Positions 16,367 through 25,024 of a stretch of 34,219 nucleotides of DNA are shown in pieces; the first letter of the stretch is position 1; each line of letters begins with the position of its first letter. The notes beneath the pieces were generated by a model that did no database searches, was not told where the DNA came from, and worked only from the letters and a program-made list of their open reading frames with translations. This stretch comes from an uncultured bacterium (GTDB lineage: Bacteria; Actinomycetota; Coriobacteriia; Coriobacteriales; Coriobacteriaceae). The position numbers and the translations under genes are program-made. The DNA lies in assembly GCA_905216145.1 (NCBI GenBank), contig CAJMST010000020.1, positions 1-34,219 on the forward strand, read 5' to 3'.

Positions 16367-17236
16367 TCATTTTCCGAGCCAATTTTTGAACCACCACTCC
16401 ATGGAGCGGCTCATCTCGGCCATAAAGGGACTCGTGTGCTTGCGGGTATAGATGTCCACGACGCGCTCCCCCACCACGCGGGCATGCGGACGGAACATCG
16501 CGTCCATCTCGGCTACCTGCGCGTCCATAGTCGCAGCATCGGCGCGGCAGTAGCGCTCCTCGTGCACCAGGTTCACCACGGGATGCGCAATGGCCGGACG
16601 CTCCTTACGGGGCGTGCCGATGATGAGCATCGACAGCGGCATGGTATACGGAGGCAGATCGAGCAGCTCGGCCACTTCCTCGGCATTCTCGACGATATCA
16701 CCGATGTAGCAGCTCCCCAGGCCCAGGGCCTCGGCGGCGACCACGGCGTTTTGCGCAGCGATCACGGCGTCCTGGGCCGCGATGGCAAAGTCACCCAAAC
16801 CCGGTGCACGGCGGGGCGCCTTGCCCGTGCGCTCGACAAACTCGGGCTCAAAGCAGCCCACGTGCTCAAACAGATCGATCCACTTGGCATAGTCGACCAC
16901 AAATATAAGTGCCCAGGGCGCCTTGGCGATCATGGGCTGGTGGTCGCACAGGTCGGCCAGACGATCCAGCGTAGCCTGCTCGCGAATGCTCACGATGGAA
17001 TACATCATCATGGCGCCCGCCGACGGCGCGCGACTCGCCGCATGCAAAATTGCCGCCCGCTGCTCGTCGGTCACCGCCACGGGACGGTCGTCGTCATCAC
17101 GCGCGAAGGCACGCGTGGAGGAACGGTGCTCCAACGTGTCCAGCACCGCATTGCCCGTCGTCTCGACCGGATAGCCGCCCGCGTCCATGCCAGCGTCCAC
17201 GTCACCCGCACTCGTCATACAAGCCCGTTCGTTCAT
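16367..17236 (-). CDS. Nitroreductase family protein (FMN-dependent oxidoreductase)
   Basis: A 289-aa cytoplasmic flavoprotein of the nitroreductase superfamily. The FMN phosphate-binding segment RSSTRAF is at residues 38-44, APSAGAMMMYS follows at about 70, and AAEALGLGSCYIGDI is the typical central helix and loop near 190. The C-terminal extension (VVGERVVDIYTRKH through the last Lys) resembles longer NfsA/FRP-type members. Start ATG 17236 is preceded by GAGGA with 7-nt spacing; the first 25 residues are poorly conserved in style, so a downstream start is possible. Such enzymes reduce quinones, flavins or nitro compounds with NAD(P)H; the physiological substrate is unknown. Confidence 0.88.
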   Translation of the reverse strand: MNERACMTSAGDVDAGMDAGGYPVETTGNAVLDTLEHRSSTRAFARDDDDRPVAVTDEQRAAILHAASRAPSAGAMMMYSIVSIREQATLDRLADLCDHQPMIAKAPWALIFVVDYAKWIDLFEHVGCFEPEFVERTGKAPRRAPGLGDFAIAAQDAVIAAQNAVVAAEALGLGSCYIGDIVENAEEVAELLDLPPYTMPLSMLIIGTPRKERPAIAHPVVNLVHEERYCRADAATMDAQVAEMDAMFRPHARVVGERVVDIYTRKHTSPFMAEMSRSMEWWFKNWLGK

Positions 17237-17449
17237 CGCCTCATCCTCGCCAATTCTTTAAGAAGCCTTTACGTTTCCGTGTAATTCCCGTCCATTATCG
17301 CGCAGGTCGCCACTACATTGCGCCACACCGTCACACGTGCGCGTTAATATGGCTGGTTGTTGTGCGCAGACACCAATTGCAGCACATATCTTGGTAACAA
17401 TCGGGTAAACCCCCGCTTTCGTACGTTTTAGTTTGTGAGGAGTCTCAGC

Positions 17450-19750
17450 ATGTTCGCTGCCGCCATCTCGCTCGTCGGTCTTGCGGCGACCGTCTACCTT
17501 GTCTTGCGCGAGGCCAAGGCCATTCGCGCTCAGTCGGGCACCGTTGCCAAGGGCGCCTTCGCCTGGAGCGTCGCCTTTGGCCTGTTCCAGCTCTTTTTGA
17601 CCGTCTGGGGCGCTATTGGCCTCGTCGCGCAGAACGAGCCGCTCGCCTTCGTGATGCTCATCCTGACCAACGCCATCCTCACCGGCTGCGCTTGGGCCAG
17701 CATCGCCCGCGACCGCATCGCCCCGCGCGTCTTTGCGTTCGCCGGGCCCGACGCCCCCGCCCCCACCGGCAAGCTCGCCCGCCTGCGCGGAGCCTTTGTG
17801 GGTAAACCGCTCGTCGCCGCCGTCCTGTGCCTGCTGCTCGCCGGCGTCTTTGCGCTGCTGGGCATGGAGGTCTCGTCCAACCACGACTTTACCTGGGTCT
17901 ACCCCCTGTGCATCCTGCTCGAGTGGGCCATCATCACCACGCTCATGGTCGGCCTGTTCTTCCTGTTCCAGCGCCACGGCGCAGCCCCCGCGGTCTTGGC
18001 CTTTGCCCTCTTTGTCCTGGGCATTGCCGAGTTCTTCGTCATCACGTTTAAATCCATGCCCATCCAGCCGGGCGACCTTTCGGCCATCTCCACCGCCGCC
18101 GCGGTCGCCGGCACCGGCTACACCTTCTCGATCTCGCTGTTCTGCGTGCTGTCCATGGGCTTTACCGCCATCGCCATGCTGCTGTGCGAGTACGCCGGCC
18201 TGGTGGCACCGCACCGTCAGAAGGGCGCCGCCAACGCCAAGCGCATGCTGCTCACCAACCTGCTCGTCGCCGTGCTGTGCCTGGGCGGTGTGACCGCACA
18301 CGTCACGCTCATCGACTACTACAACACCCTCGGCATCACCGTCTACACCTGGCGCCCGCTCGAGAGCTACTGGCGCGAGGGCTACCTGCCCGCTTTCATT
18401 AGCGCAGCGCAGTCCATCAAGCCGCCCAAACCCGCCGACTACTCCGTCGACGATGCCAAGGCCACGCTCAAAAAGTACGCCAAGGCCTATGACAAATCCG
18501 ACGCGGCTAAGAGCGATGAGCGCGCCGCCGCAAAGGAGCAGTTCGACAGCGAGAAGCCCACGGTCATCGCCATCATGAACGAGACCTTCTCGGATCTGTC
18601 GATCTACCAGAACATGCGCGCCGGCTACGAGGGCCCGCAGTACTTTAAGAACCTGTCCAACTGCCTCAGCCGCGGCAAGCTCTACGTGAGCGCCTACGGC
18701 GGCGGTACCGCCAATACCGAGTTTGAGTTTATGACCGGCAACTCCATGGCCAACCTGGGCTCGGGCGTGTACCCCTACACCATCTACAACATGGAAACGA
18801 CCGGGAACCTGGCAGAGCAGTTCAAGTCGCTCGGATATTCCACCACGGCCATGCACCCCAACCACGCCACCAACTGGAACCGCGAGAACGTGTACAAGGA
18901 CTTTGGCTTTGACCGGTTCCTGTCCATCAACGACTTCCAGGGAGCCGACACTCTGCGCGGTATGGTGACCGACCAGGCGACCTATGACAAGATTCTTGAG
19001 CTGCTCGACCAGAACGCCGATCCGCAGTTTATCTTCGACGTGACCATGCAGAACCACTCGGGCTACGACACGGGCCTGCTGCCGGTCGACAAGCAGATGC
19101 ACCTGAACATCGACACGACCGATCTGGACGCCAAGACCGTCGAGGACGGCACGCTCTCCGATGTCGACGAGTACGTCTCGTGCATCGAGCAGTCCGACCA
19201 GGCGCTGCGCTACTTCCTTAACGCCCTGAGCAAGCTCGACCGCAAGGTGGTCGTGGTGTTCTGGGGCGATCACCAGCCGTTCTTCCCGTCCAAGTTCAAC
19301 GACAAGTGGTTTACCGGTGAGGACGACGCCACGCATCAGGAGCGTCTGTGGCAGACCGACTACATCATCTGGGCCAACTACGACGTTGCCGGCTGCGACC
19401 AGACGAGCGAGGTCGACGACCTGTCCACCAACTACCTGTCCACGCAGCTGATGCAGCTGATCGGCGCACCCCTCTCCGACTACCAGAAGGCGCACATGAC
19501 GCTGCGTGAGTCGCTGCCCGCCATCAACTCGGTGGGCTACGAGGACGCCAGCCTGCGCTGGGCGCTCTCCTCCAACGTCACCGGCGACGACGCCGCCGCA
19601 GCAGCCGCCACCAAGGCGCGCGAGGATTACGCCAAGATGCAGTACTACGAGATGTTCCGCGACGGCAAGAACGTCTACACCGAGCATTTCCAGACCGAGG
19701 CCAACGAAACCGACCCCAACCTGGCACCGGGTACGACCAAGATCAAGTAG
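17450..19750 (+). CDS. LTA synthase-family sulfatase (phosphoglycerol transferase type)
   Basis: A 766-aa membrane enzyme. About seven hydrophobic segments fill residues 1-300, then a large extracytoplasmic sulfatase-fold domain follows. Predicted metal-site and catalytic features are IMNETFSD near 376, the Thr in GGGTANTEFEF near 420 (equivalent of the LtaS catalytic threonine), HPNHATNWNRENVY, MQNHSGYD and FWGDHQPF near 606. Family members polymerise glycerol phosphate from phosphatidylglycerol or modify glycans with it; which reaction applies here is not readable. The C-terminal 60 residues are a soluble Ala-rich tail. The frame opens at GTG 17435, but ATG 17450 has GAGGAG at the right distance. 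It is divergent from the nitroreductase gene. Confidence 0.9.
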   Translation: MFAAAISLVGLAATVYLVLREAKAIRAQSGTVAKGAFAWSVAFGLFQLFLTVWGAIGLVAQNEPLAFVMLILTNAILTGCAWASIARDRIAPRVFAFAGPDAPAPTGKLARLRGAFVGKPLVAAVLCLLLAGVFALLGMEVSSNHDFTWVYPLCILLEWAIITTLMVGLFFLFQRHGAAPAVLAFALFVLGIAEFFVITFKSMPIQPGDLSAISTAAAVAGTGYTFSISLFCVLSMGFTAIAMLLCEYAGLVAPHRQKGAANAKRMLLTNLLVAVLCLGGVTAHVTLIDYYNTLGITVYTWRPLESYWREGYLPAFISAAQSIKPPKPADYSVDDAKATLKKYAKAYDKSDAAKSDERAAAKEQFDSEKPTVIAIMNETFSDLSIYQNMRAGYEGPQYFKNLSNCLSRGKLYVSAYGGGTANTEFEFMTGNSMANLGSGVYPYTIYNMETTGNLAEQFKSLGYSTTAMHPNHATNWNRENVYKDFGFDRFLSINDFQGADTLRGMVTDQATYDKILELLDQNADPQFIFDVTMQNHSGYDTGLLPVDKQMHLNIDTTDLDAKTVEDGTLSDVDEYVSCIEQSDQALRYFLNALSKLDRKVVVVFWGDHQPFFPSKFNDKWFTGEDDATHQERLWQTDYIIWANYDVAGCDQTSEVDDLSTNYLSTQLMQLIGAPLSDYQKAHMTLRESLPAINSVGYEDASLRWALSSNVTGDDAAAAAATKAREDYAKMQYYEMFRDGKNVYTEHFQTEANETDPNLAPGTTKIK

Positions 19751-19770
19751 CGGGTCACTCATAACTGGTT

Positions 19771-19901
19771 CGTCTGCCCGGCGGCGCGGAACGTAAGGTT
19801 CCCTGCTCGGACAGTCCTGCTCGCACGGAGAGCACATTAAGTGCTCTCCGGCTCGTGCGGAACTCGCGATGAACCTTACGTTCCGCGTCGCCGGGCAGAC
19901 G
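19771..19901 (+). repeat. Structured palindromic element, copy A (downstream of the LTA synthase-like gene)
   Basis: 131 bp. Outer arms 19771-19801 and 19871-19901 pair over 31 bp with one G·T. The 69-nt core between them begins CCTGCTC, contains ACAGTCCTGC, has an inner hairpin GGAGAGCAC-ATTAA-GTGCTCTCC and ends GTGCGGAACTCGCGAT. Copy B at 25025-25153 in reverse orientation has a core of exactly the same length with the same fixed boxes and different, compensated stems. It starts 20 bp after the stop codon, in sense orientation. There is no T-run directly behind it. Confidence 0.75.
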
Positions 19902-19957
19902 CCTTGTTGTTGGAGCGCGGCTTGTCGTAGGGGTATCCGCTGAACATATATAAGTCG

Positions 19958-19981
19958 AAGGCCACGTCATGTGGCCTTTTT
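19958..19981 (+). terminator. Intrinsic terminator downstream of copy A
   Basis: AAGGCCAC-GTCAT-GTGGCCTT followed by TTTTT. It is the likely plus-strand terminator for the LTA synthase-family gene. Stem and following bases (TTTGCATCCGG) resemble the inner hairpin of copy B and its flank (TTTGCGTGCGG). Confidence 0.8.
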
Positions 19982-19984
19982 GCA

Positions 19985-20340
19985 TCCGGAAACCGTGTCC
20001 CAGAATTCACGTCCGGAACGGGATGCAGTTTCCGCTTGGGACCCGATTGGGAAAGTGTGTCCCACTATTCAGCTGGATTCCGGGATGTATTTTCCGGTTG
20101 AGGCTCGTTGGGAAAGTGCGTCCCACTTTGGGGGCTGATTCTGGGACGTGGTTTCCGGTTGGCTCTCATTGGGAAAGTTCATCCCATTTCTCGGCCTAAT
20201 TATGGGACGCAGTTTCCCGTTGAGGACCCTTTGGGAAAGTGCGTCCCGGTCCGGGCGCTCAAACTGGGATGGATTTTCCGGATGAGGGCTTGACGGAAAA
20301 TGTGTCCCGTTCCGGGCGCTAATTGTGGGATGCAGTTTCC
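19985..20340. repeat. Hairpin array 1: palindromic units with 61-62 bp period
   Basis: Left half-sites GGGAYGNNNTTTCC start at 20020, 20082, 20143, 20204, 20266 and 20327. Right half-sites GGGAAAGTGCGTCCC (variants) end at 20001, 20063, 20124, 20185, 20247 and 20308. Each left/right pair is a near-palindrome with a 13-16-nt loop resembling GGTTGAGGNCTC. Units are joined by linkers resembling ACTTTNGGGCGCTAATT. That gives five complete units and a half unit at each end. No ORF and no Cas genes are present. It lies between the convergent 3' ends of the LTA synthase-like and surface-protein genes. Confidence 0.85.
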
Positions 20341-20365
20341 GCTTGCGGAGTCTCCACTCAACAGA

Positions 20366-20402
20366 AAACCCGGGTGGCCTGTTTTTTGGCTACCCGGGTT
20401 TT
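20366..20402 (-). terminator. Terminator of the large surface protein gene
   Basis: AAACCCGGGT pairs with ACCCGGGTTT, and the stem extends by GGCC/GGCT around a TGTTTTTT loop. T-runs follow on both strands (TTTTC on the minus side), 28 bp past the stop codon. Confidence 0.85.
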
Positions 20403-20429
20403 TGGGTTGTCGATATGTTCGACTGGCTA

Positions 20430-23400
20430 CTAGTGGGTCTTGCGGCGCTTGATCAGCATGATGAGGGCTATCACTACGAGCGTTGCTCCCGCTGCTGCTG
20501 CGGTGGCGACTAGGGCGAATGTTTGGTCGCCGGTGTTTGCGAGGTTCTTCGCTGTGGTCGTAGTCTTGACCTTGGTGTCGGTCTTAGCTCCGTTGTCGGA
20601 CTTGGGCTTGTCCGGGTTCGTCGGGGTCTCAGGAGTCTCGGGGTCCTTTGAGCCTTCGGAATCGGTTGGGCCGGCGGTGTTTACCAGCGTATGGTCCAGG
20701 AACTTCTTGGCGCCCGCACTTGCCTGTGAGAACAGGCGGCGCGTGCGGATCGGGGTGGCGTTCACCGTTGTGGGCGCCGTCTCCTCGGCCTCGATATTCA
20801 CGAGCGTCGTGCCGGTGTCGAGGCCCACGTCGTTGTATCCCACGTGGCAGTAATACTGCGCACCGTCATCGTCTGCGGTCAGGTCAATCTCGAGCTTTGA
20901 GGCCGTTCCAGCCGCGAGGTTGCCATCGGCACCCACGAGCTTAAACTCTGTCTCGCCGCGGCCCTTGCGGTACCACATATAGGTCGGTGCCAGCCCTGTT
21001 TCGCTATCGTCGGCACCGAGTTGCTTCACATGGCCAATCGCCGAGAGCGTCAGGTGGCTTCCCGCCGCGCGCTCAACCGAAGAGTCGTATCCAAGATCCG
21101 ACCCCTCCGCAGCATCCGCCGCAGGTCCGCTCACGGTCATCGTCATGCCATCGGGCATGGTCTTGACCGTGATGATTGCCGAGCGAATACCTGTTTCGGT
21201 CGTGGATCCGTTCTTAACGGCGGCGATGGCGAATCGATACTCCGTATTGGGCTGCAGCCCATCCCACTTGAGCGAGGTCTGCGTGTTGTCGGCAATCTTC
21301 CAGCTATTGACGACCGCATCCGCCGCATTGCTCTGCAGCATGCCCACGCCGTAGCTAAAGCCACTCTTGTTTGCGAGTACATCGTCCCAGCTAAACGTAA
21401 CGCTGGTCGAATCGACGGCGTTTGCCGTAAAGCCCGTCACGGCCGGCGCGTCGGGCATCTCGACGTCCTTAACGTCATAGCCCACGATCCAGAACTGGTC
21501 GGTGTCCTTGGTGCCGAGCTTGTCGCCCGAGTCTGCCTCGAACTTGTCGACATCCACCGCGTTGACGCCCAGGCGCCACGCAAAGCCGTACTTATCCTTC
21601 GCGGCCTCGGGCAGGTTGTCGACGGTGCCGCCGTATTCGGTCGATTCACTCGAGGAGTTACCCGTAGTAAAGCCGGCGTTGGCACCAAAGCACAGGCCGC
21701 CAAATAACTCGTGCTTTGCAAGCTTCGCGCCCATGACAACGCTGCCGTTCAGCGTAAAGCCGTACTCAAACTCCTGCTCCTCGCCCTCCTCGACTTCGAT
21801 GGTCTGCGTAGTGCTCGCCCCCGACTGCGCGACAGCACCGCTATACCCATCGTACGTGTAAGCGCGCGTCACGCCGGGCTTGCCCAGACCAAAGGAATCT
21901 TGCACGGGAGTCGTACCGTTGAGCGCCGTGTAATAGCTGTCGGGCTCTCCCGACCGGTTGGTCAAAAAGTAGCTGAGCGGCGTCATGTTGTGCTGCTTGG
22001 CAACGCGGTCATAGGCCTCGACATTAACGACCGAGGTCTGCGCGCCGAGCGACACGGGCGCCGCCATCACGCCCTTGCCGCCAGTTTCCTCATTTTCGAT
22101 CTCGTACTCGTAATAGACCATCGGAATCGTGTAGAGCACGGCCTTGTCGCCTTCGCCGGCATGCGACTCATAACTTACGCTGGCGCTCACTGTGCGCTCG
22201 CTCCGATAGTCATAGCATCCCTCGGCGGCAAAATCGACTGAAGCATTAATCGCCACCAGGGGCGGACCGGTCTGTACCTCGACGGCAACGCCCAACTCGG
22301 CGCCAATAGTGCCGCCGTGAATCTGCCCTGTGCTCGTGCCCTCGCCATATTCCGTACCGCCCAACACCAGATAGCCGTATGCCTGCTCCAGATCCTCAAC
22401 ATAGGGAGCATCCTGCAGCACGGCGAGCACGCGCGGGTTGGTATAGACCTTGTAGCGGTCCTTGTACGTAATCTTGACGCTGTCGTTGTCGACATCGGGC
22501 AGCGCGAGCGAGATAAATGTGCCGTAGGTAGTGCCGCGACGGTTGCTCTCGCTAATCACCTGCTCCTCGCCGCGGCGCACCTTTCCGTTCTCGTCGAGCG
22601 AAAAATGCGAGGCGGTCATCCAATAGTAGTCATCGTTCTTGCGCAGGTCCTCATCGCGGTGCTTGCCCACCACGGCGATAAAGCTCTCGTTATAGCGGTC
22701 CGAACCCGAGACGCTGCCCGCCTTGACATCGCTGATCCACACCTGCTCGATACCCTTGTGGTCATGCTTGTTGCTACTGTTGTATTGCTGGCCGCTCATG
22801 CTCATGGTTCCGACCATGGAACCCAAGCCCTGGGCCCCGCTCTGCGCCGTGTTGCAGGCAAAGTCGCGGAACACATCGCCGCCCACGAGCACCTCGTCGA
22901 CCGCCGGCTGCTCGGACAGACCGTCAAGGTTGGCAGTGGCAAGAGCAATAGGTGCCAAGGTGCACGGATAGCGCTTATCCTGAGCACTATCCTTCCATGC
23001 GCTGTTGGGCACATGCATCAGTCCATAGGAGGCGAGGAGCCCGTCTCTGTATTCCTTGCAATCGGAAAGTTTGAACTCGCCAGACTCCGAGTCAAAATAC
23101 GCGTAGCGGTACAGCGCGCCGTACAGCCCCTTGCTGCCGTCAGAGGCGCCGTAATCAAAAGTGCTGCTTTGCCAGTCATAGCCCGCAAGAATAAGGCCCG
23201 TGACGGTTTCACCCGTCTTCTTTCCTTCTTCATCGTAGGCGGCAAACGTGCCGAATGTCGCATTCGCGGCAACCATGGTCTTGCCGTTCGCGGAGAGGGA
23301 GATTGCGCCCGCGTCACCCAGAGCATCGACATGGACGAGCGCACCCTTGGATGCATCCCACGAGAACAGCTCGCAATGCGTCGACTTATCAATATTCTTT

Positions 23401-24518
23401 TTGCCGTAGGGTGCCGAGACCACGATGGCGAGGTCATCGCAAAAATCGCGATCGAGGTCGCCGGCCGCCAGCGAAACGACAGGAGCTGACTGAAGATGCG
23501 TCCAGGAATCGTTCCCGCCCTTGTTGTGCGTGGTGTAGTCAGCGGCGTTACCGGCATCGATCTTAACGACGCTCTGCTTCCAGTTGCCGCCCTCCAGGTC
23601 GTACATGTCGACTACGGCCTTGCGCACGCCGTTCTCGTCGACATAGCAACCCGCGTAGACAAAAAGCTCGTCCACACCGTCGCCATCGACATCGCCCGCC
23701 TCGACATCAAAGACGGCATCGTGCTCTTGCAGATAACCGGCATCCAGATACTTAAAACGGCCTTCGTACATCATATTGGTGTTGACCGTCACCGGCAGGC
23801 GTGTATCGAGCTTGCGCGTGCGCCCGTTGGCAAACGAAAAGAGGACCAGCTCGATCTTTCCGGAGTACGACTTGCCGTCAATCGTCGTGGAGGAACTGTC
23901 GCCGTAGGCACGGAGCTCGGCAACGCGGCTCTTTTTGCCCGTGCTGGCGTCGCTGCAGAACTCAACACTCGTGGCGTGAATGCCCGAGAAACCGTTGTTG
24001 TCGTTGGCGAGTACTGTTGAGGACTCATTGTTGCTTAGGTACGACCAGGTGCCGCCACCGTAGTCGCTATGCTTGTAGAGATCGCTGTTCGTATCGAAGT
24101 TGTTGACGTTTTGCCAGAACTTTGCGGCGCCCCACACACTTCCATAGCCATCGGTGAGTTTGCTGCTGCCGCCAATGTCACCGCGCTCGACGTTCTCGAG
24201 CTTGTCGCGCAGAGTGTAGCGATTGCCATGGCTACCGTTAGCTGCCATATAGACCTCGCTGCGCGTGGCAAACGTCGTGGGGGTATCAGTGGAATAGGGG
24301 CCAACGGTATCGGCCGGAATGTCCTCGCTCGTGCCCAGACCCAGGGCTTGATAATCCTGCTCGGTCATATCGGTGATTGCGGGCGCGTCTGCCGCCTGGG
24401 CAACCTGGGGCGTGGCCGTGAAGCAGGCGACGCTCGTGGCGATCAACACAGCAAGCGCCGCCGTCCCAACAAGCGGGATTTTCGACAGCCTACGGATACG
24501 GGGGTGTGGAACGTACAT
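20430..24518 (-). CDS. Large LPXTG-like (LANTG) cell-wall-anchored surface protein
   Basis: 1362 aa, secreted and sortase-anchored. A signal peptide spans about residues 1-44 (hydrophobic core VGTAALAVLIATSVA, cleavage after VAQA). The N-terminal half contains FG-GAP/VCBS-like segments (DVDGDGVDELFVYAG near 275, DLDRDFCDDLAIV near 353), suggesting a β-propeller with calcium sites. The region about 680-1010 is unrecognised and rich in aromatic β-strand-like sequence. A fibronectin type III domain (about 1020-1115) and an Ig-like domain (about 1122-1245, YYCHVGYNDVG) follow, then a Pro/Thr/Lys spacer and LANTG at about 1325, a membrane helix and KRRK. Start: ATG 24518 (GAGG upstream) gives the signal peptide; the frame extends 29 codons further. 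Probable adhesin or ligand-binding protein; the ligand is unknown. Confidence 0.88.
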   Translation of the reverse strand: MYVPHPRIRRLSKIPLVGTAALAVLIATSVACFTATPQVAQAADAPAITDMTEQDYQALGLGTSEDIPADTVGPYSTDTPTTFATRSEVYMAANGSHGNRYTLRDKLENVERGDIGGSSKLTDGYGSVWGAAKFWQNVNNFDTNSDLYKHSDYGGGTWSYLSNNESSTVLANDNNGFSGIHATSVEFCSDASTGKKSRVAELRAYGDSSSTTIDGKSYSGKIELVLFSFANGRTRKLDTRLPVTVNTNMMYEGRFKYLDAGYLQEHDAVFDVEAGDVDGDGVDELFVYAGCYVDENGVRKAVVDMYDLEGGNWKQSVVKIDAGNAADYTTHNKGGNDSWTHLQSAPVVSLAAGDLDRDFCDDLAIVVSAPYGKKNIDKSTHCELFSWDASKGALVHVDALGDAGAISLSANGKTMVAANATFGTFAAYDEEGKKTGETVTGLILAGYDWQSSTFDYGASDGSKGLYGALYRYAYFDSESGEFKLSDCKEYRDGLLASYGLMHVPNSAWKDSAQDKRYPCTLAPIALATANLDGLSEQPAVDEVLVGGDVFRDFACNTAQSGAQGLGSMVGTMSMSGQQYNSSNKHDHKGIEQVWISDVKAGSVSGSDRYNESFIAVVGKHRDEDLRKNDDYYWMTASHFSLDENGKVRRGEEQVISESNRRGTTYGTFISLALPDVDNDSVKITYKDRYKVYTNPRVLAVLQDAPYVEDLEQAYGYLVLGGTEYGEGTSTGQIHGGTIGAELGVAVEVQTGPPLVAINASVDFAAEGCYDYRSERTVSASVSYESHAGEGDKAVLYTIPMVYYEYEIENEETGGKGVMAAPVSLGAQTSVVNVEAYDRVAKQHNMTPLSYFLTNRSGEPDSYYTALNGTTPVQDSFGLGKPGVTRAYTYDGYSGAVAQSGASTTQTIEVEEGEEQEFEYGFTLNGSVVMGAKLAKHELFGGLCFGANAGFTTGNSSSESTEYGGTVDNLPEAAKDKYGFAWRLGVNAVDVDKFEADSGDKLGTKDTDQFWIVGYDVKDVEMPDAPAVTGFTANAVDSTSVTFSWDDVLANKSGFSYGVGMLQSNAADAVVNSWKIADNTQTSLKWDGLQPNTEYRFAIAAVKNGSTTETGIRSAIITVKTMPDGMTMTVSGPAADAAEGSDLGYDSSVERAAGSHLTLSAIGHVKQLGADDSETGLAPTYMWYRKGRGETEFKLVGADGNLAAGTASKLEIDLTADDDGAQYYCHVGYNDVGLDTGTTLVNIEAEETAPTTVNATPIRTRRLFSQASAGAKKFLDHTLVNTAGPTDSEGSKDPETPETPTNPDKPKSDNGAKTDTKVKTTTTAKNLANTGDQTFALVATAAAAGATLVVIALIMLIKRRKTH

Positions 24519-24586
24519 GAGGGACCTCGCTTTACTCGAATGGAGCGGCTCATTTTTGCAAATGATACGTCCGACGCCCGATATCA

Positions 24587-24622
24587 CGTGTCTCATTTTC
24601 GCCAACGGCGTGTCTCATTTTT
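24587..24622. repeat. Direct repeats CGTGTCTCATTTT upstream of the surface protein gene
   Basis: Two copies with 22-bp spacing (24587 and 24609), and a partial copy CTCATTTT at 24549. They lie 30-105 bp before the start codon, where the promoter and 5' UTR should be. They could be regulator sites or a remnant of an insertion-sequence end with multiple terminal repeats (IS21-like ends have this look). No transposase is present. Confidence 0.5.
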
Positions 24623-24640
24623 GAGAATCCGAGATGCCGC

Positions 24641-24964
24641 GGAGATCTTATCCCAGCTCAAAGGCCATTTCTGGGATGTATTTTCCGTCGAGTGCCTCAT
24701 CGGGAAACTGCATCCCATTTCAAGCGTGGGACTGCGGACGCACTTTCCCCTTAGACCCTCAACCGGAAACCGCATCCCACTTTGGGCGCAAATTTCGGGA
24801 CGCAATTTCCCGTTGGCGCGCCTTTGGGAAAGCGTGTCCCACTTCGAACGCCCAGAGTGGGACGCACTTTCCGCAAAGCACCTCAACGGGAAACTGCGTC
24901 CCATTCCAAAGGCAAATTCCGGGACGCATTTTCCGAAAGCCTGCCCATCCGGAAAGCCCGTCCC
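24641..24964. repeat. Hairpin array 2: palindromic units with exact 62-bp period
   Basis: Left half-sites start at 24673, 24735, 24797, 24859 and 24921, every step 62 bp. Right half-sites end at 24654 (degenerate), 24716, 24778, 24840, 24902 and 24964, also every 62 bp. The half-site sequence is the same as in array 1 (GGGACGCANTTTCC and GGGAAACTGCGTCCC) and linkers are similar (ACTTTGGGCGCAAATTTC), so both arrays have the same orientation. Non-coding; located between the start of the surface protein gene and element copy B. Confidence 0.85.
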
Positions 24965-25024
24965 ACTTTGGACGCATCCGGGCACGGAACCATCGACCTA
25001 TCAGGCCTCCCATCAATAAAGAGG

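Noticed and set aside
17258..19837. 859-codon open frame on the minus strand
   Set aside because: It mirrors the LTA synthase-like gene codon for codon in a GC-rich sequence. Its Gly/Val/Asp/His-rich translation has no family features, while the plus-strand frame has membrane helices and catalytic motifs.
19985..20340. CRISPR array
   Set aside because: The period is regular, but repeats are split palindromes with short loops and linkers that are themselves partly conserved. There are no cas genes.
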